Part shown: in pieces, positions 57,386 to 64,000 of the stretch
Layout: every line of letters starts with the position of its first letter
Numbering within the stretch: the first letter of the stretch is position 1
Source of the DNA: Devosia sp. Root436
Lineage (GTDB): Bacteria > Pseudomonadota > Alphaproteobacteria > Rhizobiales > Devosiaceae
DNA length: 64,000 nucleotides
NCBI RefSeq assembly: GCF_001426345.1
Contig: NZ_LMEM01000011.1
Coordinates: forward strand, 310,001 to 374,000
Reading direction: 5' to 3'
Made by a program: the position numbers and the translations under genes
The notes under the pieces: generated by a model
Told to the model about the DNA's origin: nothing
The model's database searches: none
Seen by the model: the letters and a program-made list of their open reading frames with translations, nothing else

Positions 57386-57730
57386 ATGACACGGATCGGC
57401 TTCGAAGCGTTCATCCTGACGCTGCCGAAGGCAACCCTGGTGCGCCAGTGGCGCGATGACTCGGTCGCCAAGATCGGCGGCAAGGTGTTCGCGCTGCTCG
57501 ACCGCGATCCAGGCGAGGTGTGGCTCAAGGTTTCCGACATGGCTTACGAACTGCTGACCGAACTCGAAGGGGTGCGGCCGGCACCCTATTTCGCGCGGGC
57601 GGGCTGGGTGGCGATTTCGGTGGCCAGCCCGCTGGATGGGGATGAGGTGGAAGCCTATCTGCGCGAGGCGCACCGCATCGTGGCGGGGAAGCTGACGCGG
57701 AAGGTGCGGGCGGAACTGGGGTTGGGCTGA
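57386..57730 (+). CDS. MmcQ/YjbR family protein
   Basis: A 114-residue protein from the ATG at 57386; the open frame upstream overlaps msrA and the terminator. YjbR-like blocks: KIGGKVFALLDRDPGE, VWLKVS and PAPYFARAGWVAI, then a helical end. A CyaY-like fold thought to bind DNA; function not established. It has its own promoter space behind the msrA terminator. Confidence 0.82.
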   Translation: MTRIGFEAFILTLPKATLVRQWRDDSVAKIGGKVFALLDRDPGEVWLKVSDMAYELLTELEGVRPAPYFARAGWVAISVASPLDGDEVEAYLREAHRIVAGKLTRKVRAELGLG

Positions 57731-57745
57731 CCAAGCGCCGCTCTT

Positions 57746-57890
57746 CCCTTCTCCCCTTGAGGGAGAAGGTGCCCCGAAGGGGCGGATGAGGGGTCTCTTA
57801 CTTCACCTCTGGCATACCTGAACGCAGCACCCCTCACCCGGTTTTCCGCTGGACGCGAAAAACCACCCTCTCCCTCAAGGGGAGAGGGGC
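57746..57890. repeat. Long inverted intergenic repeat between convergent genes
   Basis: The left arm starts CTTCTCCCCTTGAGGGAGAAGG and the right arm has its counterpart CTCTCCCTCAAGGGGAGAG; each arm is itself palindromic, and GAGGGGT/ACCCCTC pair inside. Placed between the YjbR and GT-C stops, it probably terminates both. Same repeat family as 15285 and 61711. Confidence 0.7.
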
Positions 57891-57907
57891 GACGACCGGG
57901 GCCCCGG

Positions 57908-59692
57908 CTATTTCTTCGGCAGAACCGCGAAGACCTGCAGGGTGGCGCCGGGAAGGGTTACGTCTTGCAGCCAGGGCGGCAGATTGCCTGATGCGTAGAG
58001 GTTGGCGAAGCTGTCTTCGGCCCGGCTGGGAAGGCCCTTGAGTTCGGCCATGGCCGGGCAGAGGACGACAAGGCCGATGCCCCTGTCATCGAGGATGGCG
58101 CGGGCGTCGGCAATGGGGTCGTTGAAGAAGCGGAAGGCGTCGCGCACGCCCTGCTGGTTGCGATGGTAGGGCGCGGCGACGACTTCGTGCGGGGTATAGA
58201 GCATCAGGTGAGCGCCCAGATCGATGGGCGTCATCACCCGTTCGGGCGGGATGGCGGCAAGATCGGCGAAGGCCGATGGCAATAGGCACGGCTCCTTGCT
58301 GGCGCGGGCCTCGGCCATCTGTTGCGGGCGACCGGGCACGAGACTGACCACGCCCAGCACCAGCAGGGACAGCACCACGCCGGAAAAGGCCAGCCAACTC
58401 AGCACCAGGCCGGCAATGGTGCCGAGGCGCGGCATGTTCAGATAGCGGCGGCGGGCGGTGACGATGAGCCAGGCGGCGGCCGGCATGGCCGGCATGATGG
58501 CGAGACGTGCGCCACGCACCTGAGCCAGCATGACCAGGGCGGTGCAGACGAGAAACAGCAGCAAGGCCGCCCATTCGGTGCGCCGTTCGCGGACGGTCCA
58601 AAGGCGCCAGACGACGACCACGCTGGCCAGCAAAGCGGGCAGCCCGACAGCGACCGCATAGGCCGGCAGCTCGGTGATGGTGGTGAACCAGGGGCGGGCC
58701 TCGACGATGGTGGCGATCCAGTTGACCTGGAGCCAGGGATCGAGTTCGCCATAGGGGCCGTGGAGGCATTGGGGGTAGACCAGGGCGACCATGCCCATGC
58801 CGATCCCGGCGAGGACGGCGAGCAGGGCCAGGCGCTGCCATGGCGCTCGCGCGGGTACGAGACTGGCGAGGGTAAAGACCAGGGCGACGACCAGCGCCAC
58901 CGCGACATAAACCGGCGAGAGCACATCGCAGGCCGCTTCGAGCCAGCGCGACGGCGGCCGGAAAATGGCGAGGTGGACCATCGCGCTGCCGGCAAAGGCC
59001 AGCCCGAAACTGCGCATGGTGCGGGCCTGGGCCGGATCGGCTACCCAGAGCAGCCCCATCACCAGAATGGCGGCGGCGATGGTGGGCAGGGATTCTGTGG
59101 CGATGGCCAAAGTGGTGGCGGCGAAAAAGCCGCAGAGCAAAGCGAAGCGCGGGCGGCTTATGGCTTCCACGCCGGCCCAGATGAGCGCCAGCGTCAGCAG
59201 GATGACGACATTGTGGTGATCGACCCGGCCGGGGGTGAACTCGGCCGTGATGGCGGGGCTCAGCACCGGCAGGACCAGGGCCGGCAGCACACCGTCGGGC
59301 CCGACAAGGCGCTGGGCCAGCAGGGCACTGAGCCAGAGCAGCGGGACCAGCAGCAGCAGCGGCCAGACATAGCCGGCGGCCACCAAAGCCTGATCGGCAC
59401 CAAGCAGCGGCGTGAAGACCATGACCAGCAGCGCCAGCGGCAGGTCGATCAGCCGCGACCAGTGCAATTCGGCGCCGAAGGGCGTGTTGAGGCGATGGGC
59501 CGTGAGATCGTACCAGGGCTGGCCGGCGAGGAAATCGCGGACCATGACCATGCGCATGGCATCATCGGTATCGGCGAAGAAGGGCAGATCGGCGTGGCCG
59601 ACCAGCGTGCGGACAACCAGGATCGTCGCGGCCACGGCGAAGACGAGGACGACGAGGCGAAGATCGGGACGGGACGAGGGAGCGGCGGTCAA
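57908..59692 (-). CDS. Polytopic membrane protein, GT-C glycosyltransferase-like
   Basis: A 594-residue protein with about 11-13 membrane helices and a soluble C-terminal part (from about residue 470). The first external loop has an acidic motif FFADTDDAM and WYD; the next has GRVDHHN. This arrangement is like the GT-C fold of STT3/ArnT-type enzymes that use lipid-linked sugars. The substrate is unknown. The start is a TTG with AGGA eight bases ahead; no ATG occurs before the first helix. Confidence 0.6.
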   Translation of the reverse strand: MTAAPSSRPDLRLVVLVFAVAATILVVRTLVGHADLPFFADTDDAMRMVMVRDFLAGQPWYDLTAHRLNTPFGAELHWSRLIDLPLALLVMVFTPLLGADQALVAAGYVWPLLLLVPLLWLSALLAQRLVGPDGVLPALVLPVLSPAITAEFTPGRVDHHNVVILLTLALIWAGVEAISRPRFALLCGFFAATTLAIATESLPTIAAAILVMGLLWVADPAQARTMRSFGLAFAGSAMVHLAIFRPPSRWLEAACDVLSPVYVAVALVVALVFTLASLVPARAPWQRLALLAVLAGIGMGMVALVYPQCLHGPYGELDPWLQVNWIATIVEARPWFTTITELPAYAVAVGLPALLASVVVVWRLWTVRERRTEWAALLLFLVCTALVMLAQVRGARLAIMPAMPAAAWLIVTARRRYLNMPRLGTIAGLVLSWLAFSGVVLSLLVLGVVSLVPGRPQQMAEARASKEPCLLPSAFADLAAIPPERVMTPIDLGAHLMLYTPHEVVAAPYHRNQQGVRDAFRFFNDPIADARAILDDRGIGLVVLCPAMAELKGLPSRAEDSFANLYASGNLPPWLQDVTLPGATLQVFAVLPKK

Positions 59693-60203
59693 GCGGGCGG
59701 TCCTGCGCTGGGGTGGCGGCAGGATGGACCGGGGCGGTTAAGATGGGGTGGAGGGGATGGCAAGGGGGCGGAAGTCCGCGTCGGTGGAGCCGGGCAAATG
59801 CGATTGCCCTGCCCTCAAGGGGCGTGTTTGCAACTGGCGCCCGGCCTCAATCACGGTGTCATTCCGGCGAAGGCCGGAATCCATCTTGAGATAGCTCGGA
59901 TAGACCTCAGGATGGATCCCGGTCTACGCCGGGATGACATCGCGCAAGCGAATGCTTCATGAGGAAGCCCACGCTCGGTGGTCTTACTCCATAGCTCTCC
60001 CGCAAGCCCCCCCACCCTGCTCGATCATCCGAAGTCCTATCTCGCTTCCCTTCCCAAGGGGGAGGGTAAGAGGGCCGGTGGTTGCGATGCGTGGTGGGCT
60101 CGCCACACATTCTCCTCGCTTCGGACCTGCCTAGAGAATATGCAATTGCCTTTGCGTCACCCGTAATATACCAAGCATACGCTTTTTTAATTCCGAGTTT
60201 GTC
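59693..60203. other. Intergenic region with repeats
   Basis: Promoter space of the GT-C-like gene (minus) and MFS gene (plus). It holds the paired repeat at 59856 and a CTTCCCAAGGGGGAGGG repeat remnant near 60050. An AT-rich stretch from 60135 to 60195 probably has the MFS promoter. No gene seen. Confidence 0.5.
59856..59940. repeat. Paired-hairpin intergenic repeat, copy 2
   Basis: Same layout as 23962-24050: hairpin ATTCCGGC-GAAG-GCCGGAAT, spacer, then a second hairpin ATCCCGG/CCGGGAT, ends GTGTCA/TGACAT. The first 25 or so bases are nearly identical to copy 1 while the middle has diverged. Confidence 0.85.
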
Positions 60204-61628
60204 ATGACCGATTCCGTTGAAGGAAACTGGGCCGAAATTTTCACGCCGCGCTATGCGACGGTGACGCTGATCCTCTGCCTGGGCGTAGCGCTGCTGGCGT
60301 TCAATGCCTTCCTGGCGTCGATTTCGCTGCCGACGGCGGTGCAGGAAATGGGCGGGGTGGCGCTGATTTCGTGGGCGCTGACGCTGTTCCTGGTGTTTGC
60401 CATCGTGGGCGGCTCGGGCGCGGCCCTGCTCAAGCAAAGGCTCGGCGCGCGCACAGCTCTGCTGATCTCGGCCGGCATTTTCCTTGCCGGTACGGTGGTT
60501 GCCGCCAGTGCCACTTCGATGGAGCAGGTGCTGGTGGGGCGGGCGCTGCAGGGGCTGGGCGAGGGCGTCGTTTCGGCCATCTGCTTTGCACTGATCCCCG
60601 AATTGTTTCCGTCGCGGCTGGTGCCCAAGGTGTTCGGGCTGCAGGCGATGATCTGGGCTATCGCGGCCTTTGGCGGGCCGGCAGCGGCGGGGCTTCTGAC
60701 CGAACTGGTGTCGTGGCGCGCCGCCTTTCTGGTCAATGTGCCGCTGGTGCTGATCTTTGCCGCCATGGTTGTCGTGAAGGTGCCGGCGCATTCGCCGGAG
60801 GATCGCAAGGTGGTGAGCTTTCCGGGGCTGCGGCTGCTGACCATCGGCGCGGCGATCATGCTGGTGGCGCTGGCGGGCCTGGCGCAGCCGCTGCCGGCGA
60901 TCGGCCTATTGGCCGGAGCTGGACTGCTGCTGGTGGGCGTGGTGTGGCTCGATGGCCGCAGCCGCGACCGGCTGATGCCGCCTGACGCGTTCCGGCCGGT
61001 ATCGGTGGTGGGCACGGGATTGTGGATGGTGCTGCTGATCAATATCGCCGGGGCAGGATCGGCAGTCTACCTGGTGCTCGTCGTGCAGGAAATGTGGGGC
61101 TATGGCCCGACAGCGGCGGGCGCCATCGCCGCCGTGCTCGCCGTGGCGTGGAGCGCTTCGGCAGTGATGGTGGCCAATGTGCGCAGCAAGGAAACCCGCA
61201 AGACGCTGATCCGGCTGGGACCGGCGATGATCGCGGTTGGGCTGGTGCTGGTATTGGCCGGGCTGCAGATGGACCAGGTCGCCATCGTGGTGGCGGGGCA
61301 ATTGGTGATCGGTTCGGGCTTCGGCACCTGCAACGGCTATCTCAACCTCACCATGATGGAAGCCGCGAGCGACGCGGAGCGCGACCGCACCTCGGCGCTG
61401 ATGCCGACGACGCAATCGGCGGGCAATGCCATCGGCGCGGCGCTGGCCGGCGTGGCGGCCAATTCGGCGGGCATGGCGGCGGCGATTTCGGCGGTGGAGG
61501 TCAAGCTGGCCGTGGTGCCGGTCTATGCGCTGGGGGCGGCAATGGCGGCGCTTGCCTTTGTCGCAGCCTGGCGGATGGTGGGGATGATCCGGCCGCAGGA
61601 TGTGAATTCGAGCTTTGCGGCGGGGTAG
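60204..61628 (+). CDS. MFS transporter (DHA2-like drug/metabolite exporter)
   Basis: A 474-residue major facilitator with about 13-14 membrane segments. ISLPTAVQEMGG in helix 1, GRALQGLGEGVVSA (motif C-like) and VSWRAAFLVNVPLVLIF are typical for the DHA2 group. It probably exports toxic or metabolic compounds by proton antiport. No adjacent regulator. Monocistronic. Confidence 0.85.
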   Translation: MTDSVEGNWAEIFTPRYATVTLILCLGVALLAFNAFLASISLPTAVQEMGGVALISWALTLFLVFAIVGGSGAALLKQRLGARTALLISAGIFLAGTVVAASATSMEQVLVGRALQGLGEGVVSAICFALIPELFPSRLVPKVFGLQAMIWAIAAFGGPAAAGLLTELVSWRAAFLVNVPLVLIFAAMVVVKVPAHSPEDRKVVSFPGLRLLTIGAAIMLVALAGLAQPLPAIGLLAGAGLLLVGVVWLDGRSRDRLMPPDAFRPVSVVGTGLWMVLLINIAGAGSAVYLVLVVQEMWGYGPTAAGAIAAVLAVAWSASAVMVANVRSKETRKTLIRLGPAMIAVGLVLVLAGLQMDQVAIVVAGQLVIGSGFGTCNGYLNLTMMEAASDAERDRTSALMPTTQSAGNAIGAALAGVAANSAGMAAAISAVEVKLAVVPVYALGAAMAALAFVAAWRMVGMIRPQDVNSSFAAG

Positions 61629-61710
61629 GACAAACTCCGGACTCAGTGGCTCCCATCACTCCCCATTCAGGGGCGGAGGCGCAAGATCAGAGGCCAGTGT
61701 TCATACCTCT

Positions 61711-61748
61711 CTCCCCCTTGAGGGAGGCGGGACAGAACCGGCCGAGGG
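61711..61748. repeat. Fragment of the CTCTCCC intergenic repeat
   Basis: CTCTCCCCCTTGAGGGAGGCGGG resembles one arm of the element at 57746. It lies between the convergent MFS and peroxiredoxin genes. Confidence 0.45.
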
Positions 61749-61753
61749 ATCAC

Positions 61754-61786
61754 AAAAGAAAAGGGCGGTGGGATGAACCACCGCCC
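61754..61786 (-). terminator. Intrinsic terminator of the peroxiredoxin gene
   Basis: Perfect 9-bp stem GGGCGGTGG/CCACCGCCC with 6-base loop; on the minus strand it is followed by TTTTCTTTT. It begins 30 bases after the peroxiredoxin stop. Confidence 0.88.
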
Positions 61787-61816
61787 AGTTTTGTCAGGGA
61801 GAAAACGTGTGCCGCG

Positions 61817-62452
61817 CTACGCGCGGGGCTGGGGAACAATGCGGAGATAGGGCTTGGGTTCCTTCCAGCCATCGGGGAACTTTTCCTTGGCGGCTTCGGT
61901 CGACAGGGAGCTGGAGATGATGACGTCCTCGCCATTCTTCCAGTTGACCGGGGTAGCCACCGAATGGTTGGCGGTGAGCTGCAGGCTGTCGATGACGCGC
62001 AGCACTTCATCGAAATTGCGGCCGGTGGAGGCCGGATATTCGATCTTGAGTTTCACCTTCTTGTCCGGGCCGATGACGAAGACCGAACGGACGGTCAGCG
62101 AATTATCGGCATTAGGATGGATCATGTCATAGAGGCGGGCGACCTCGCCCCTGGTATCGGCCAGCAGGGGGAAATTGAGGGCGGTGCCCTGGGTTTCCTC
62201 GATATCCTTGGCCCAGCCGGCGTGATCTTCGAGCTTATCGACCGACAGGCCCAGCACCTTGACGCCACGCTTGTCGAATTCGGGCTTCAGCTTGGCGGTG
62301 TAGCCCAATTCGGTGGTGCAGACGGGGGTGAAATTCTTGGGGTGGCTGAACAGGACCGCCCAGGATCCTTCGATGAAGTCATAGAAATGGATTGGGCCTT
62401 CGGTGCTGTCGGCCGTGAAATCGGGGGCGGTATCGCCAATCAGAATTGCCAT
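61817..62452 (-). CDS. 1-Cys peroxiredoxin (Prx6 class)
   Basis: A 211-residue cytoplasmic peroxidase. The peroxidatic Cys45 is in FTPVCTTELG and is the only cysteine, so it is of the 1-Cys type; the long C-terminal region (NWKNGEDVII, YLRIVPQP) is diagnostic for Prx6. It reduces hydrogen peroxide and organic peroxides. Monocistronic with its own terminator. Confidence 0.93.
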   Translation of the reverse strand: MAILIGDTAPDFTADSTEGPIHFYDFIEGSWAVLFSHPKNFTPVCTTELGYTAKLKPEFDKRGVKVLGLSVDKLEDHAGWAKDIEETQGTALNFPLLADTRGEVARLYDMIHPNADNSLTVRSVFVIGPDKKVKLKIEYPASTGRNFDEVLRVIDSLQLTANHSVATPVNWKNGEDVIISSSLSTEAAKEKFPDGWKEPKPYLRIVPQPRA

Positions 62453-62609
62453 GCTATTTCCTCTGGGGCCGCAACGGCCCTTACTCGCTTGGAACAGAAT
62501 ATCGTACTCTCACCCGCGCAATGAAGCGGCCGGGAGTGAAATCCTTTTATGTTTTGGGCGGCAGAAACGCCATGGCGTTCCAAAGGCACGCCCTGCGGCA
62601 GTAAAGCCC

Positions 62610-63104
62610 TCAGGGGGTGGGGGCGCCGTTGGTCCAGGTGACCTGCTCGCCATTGAGCGGAATGACCGAGAGGCTCATCTTGCCCGAGCCCTGCTGGATT
62701 TCGCGGGCATGGGCCAGATAGACCAAGGCATTGTTGGCGGCGTCGTAGACGCGGGTGACGCGCAGCGACTTCCAGATCAGCGAGCGGCCTTCCTTGAAGA
62801 TTTCCTCGCCGCCGGCGCGGGTATTGATATCGCCGATGGTGATGGGGCCGGTAACCGAGCAATCGAGCGCCGAATAGGAGGGGTCCTCGAACCAGTTGCC
62901 CTGGCTGATGCGATCGATGAAGGAGCGGTTGAAATAGGCCAGATGGCAGGTGACGCCAGCCACTTCCGGATCGGCCACCGCATCGATGGAAATATCATTG
63001 CCGGTCCAATCGACCCCGACATTGCCCACCTCGCGACTATCGCCGCAGGCAGCAAGGGTGACGGCGAGGACGCCAGCGGTGGCGAGGGCGGCGAGGCGGT
63101 TCAT
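62610..63104 (-). CDS. creA: CreA family lipoprotein
   Basis: A 164-residue protein with a lipoprotein signal, lipobox LAAC at Cys20. REVGNVGVDWTGNDI and the block CHLAYFNRSFIDR are typical of CreA. The family is periplasmic, of unknown function. ATG at 63104 gives a proper signal peptide; an ATG eight codons earlier is also in frame. Confidence 0.87.
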   Translation of the reverse strand: MNRLAALATAGVLAVTLAACGDSREVGNVGVDWTGNDISIDAVADPEVAGVTCHLAYFNRSFIDRISQGNWFEDPSYSALDCSVTGPITIGDINTRAGGEEIFKEGRSLIWKSLRVTRVYDAANNALVYLAHAREIQQGSGKMSLSVIPLNGEQVTWTNGAPTP

Positions 63105-63162
63105 GGGCGGGCTCCTGGTTGCGGGCATTAGATGGCCCTGCTCCTCCCCCGGCGCAAGACGC

Positions 63163-63963
63163 TCAGTAGCGATTTTCGCGCAGGTGGCGCTCGAGCAGCC
63201 GCACCAGCAGGGACAGCGAGATGGTCATGGTGAGGTAGAGGAAGGCCACGACATTGTAGGTTTCGAAGAACAGGAACGAGCCGGAGGAATAGACCTTGCC
63301 GAGCTGGGTGATGTCCTGCACGCCCAGGGCCGAAACGAGGGCGGAATCCTTGATCATCGAGACGAAGTCGTTGGCGAGCGGCGGCAATATCGTGCGCAGG
63401 GCCTGGGGGAAGGTGACGAGGCGGAAGCATTTCCAGCGGGAAAGGCCGAGCGAGCGCGCCGCTTCGAGCTGGCCGCGATCGACCGATTCTATCCCCGCGC
63501 GGAAAATCTCGGCGATAAAGGCAGAATAGCAGATGGTGAGCGCCACGATGGCGCGCCAGACGAAATCGAACTGGCGGATGGTGACCACTGTATCGAAGGG
63601 CTGCAGCAGCCAGTTGAGCCCGGCCACCATGCCCGGCGCGCCGACAAAGGCGACGTAGAACAGGAAGACCAGCACCGGGATGCCGCGGATGATTTCCACG
63701 TAGAAGGTGGCGATCTCGCGCAGGATGCGGTTGTTCGAGGTGCGGGCCAGGGCGACGAGCAGGCCCATCAGCGTGGCGGCAAAGAAGGCGACGAGGGTGA
63801 CCCAGATGGTGGTGGCGACGCCGCCGGAGAGGGCGCGGAAAATCTGGGAATAGCCGGCATCATTGGTGATGGCCCAGAGGCCGATGACGAAAAGCAGCCC
63901 GATGGCGAGCAACCACCAGGGGATACGGGCGAGGATGGAGGGACGGCGGGGGATGTAGGTCAT
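63163..63963 (-). CDS. Polar amino-acid ABC transporter permease (HisM/GlnP type)
   Basis: A 266-residue permease with an N-terminal helix, then the amino-acid class core: [17 protein letters not shown], the EAA loop [24 protein letters not shown], and [21 protein letters not shown]. It imports a polar amino acid with partners not seen here; the rest of the operon, probably the binding protein, should lie beyond 64000. Ends 59 bases before the creA start. Confidence 0.92.
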   Translation of the reverse strand: MTYIPRRPSILARIPWWLLAIGLLFVIGLWAITNDAGYSQIFRALSGGVATTIWVTLVAFFAATLMGLLVALARTSNNRILREIATFYVEIIRGIPVLVFLFYVAFVGAPGMVAGLNWLLQPFDTVVTIRQFDFVWRAIVALTICYSAFIAEIFRAGIESVDRGQLEAARSLGLSRWKCFRLVTFPQALRTILPPLANDFVSMIKDSALVSALGVQDITQLGKVYSSGSFLFFETYNVVAFLYLTMTISLSLLVRLLERHLRENRY

Positions 63964-64000
63964 GGACTTCTTATTTGTTCCTCGACCTCTCAGTCGTTCT

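Overview
The window is GC-rich chromosomal DNA from an alphaproteobacterium of the Hyphomicrobiales, most like Devosia or a close relative. This is an inference from protein style, the presence of a RirA-type iron regulator with an Irr-box-like site, and Rhizobiales-type intergenic repeats; no rRNA is present to confirm it. Coding density is high and genes sit in long operons joined by ATGA or TGATG overlaps. No insertion sequence, prophage, integrase or CRISPR array was seen.

Layout. 1-4635 (minus): a dipeptide-type ABC transporter, dppABCD with only the start of dppF. 4862-11623: small metabolic genes (two VOC proteins, a secreted protein whose tail runs into a repeat, a sugar 1-dehydrogenase of the Gfo/Idh/MocA family, a glycerate 2-kinase), an orphan phosphonate trio (DUF1045-phnM-phnN) and three very small genes. 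12157-16546: an orphan LacI regulator, an ABC-F ATPase behind a terminator-bearing leader, rirA and an HU/IHF-like protein. 16517-26772: a CUT1 sugar transporter with a cytoplasmic GH38 alpha-mannosidase, flanked by a ROK and a LacI regulator. 26850-34991: a LysR regulator, a flavin reductase, a fumarase/aspartase-superfamily lyase and a peptide/glutathione-type ABC transporter with fused ATPases. 35196-45570: a GH127 beta-L-arabinofuranosidase, a CUT1 transporter, LacI, a TIM-barrel isomerase, a Gfo/Idh/MocA dehydrogenase and a second, divergent LacI with two perfect operators. 45593-55906: PfkB kinase, CUT1 ATPase, argininosuccinate-lyase-like enzyme, two permeases and a binding protein, divergent from ROK and a large PIG-L deacetylase. 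55932-64000: tRNA-Ser(GGA), a small membrane protein, msrA, a YjbR protein, a GT-C-like membrane protein, an MFS transporter, a 1-Cys peroxiredoxin, a CreA lipoprotein and an amino-acid ABC permease.

How it works together. The window is dominated by five ABC uptake systems, three of them CUT1 sugar importers, each paired with its own regulator and intracellular catabolic enzymes. The glycosidases appear to lack signal peptides, so oligosaccharides are probably imported first and cut inside. The least explained unit is 45593-55906, where a deacetylase, a fumarate-releasing-type lyase and a sugar kinase sit with one sugar importer. This suggests catabolism of an N-acylated, amino-acid-linked sugar, which I cannot match to a described pathway. 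The lyase/flavin-reductase/peptide-importer operon at 26850-34991 is a second unit of unknown substrate.
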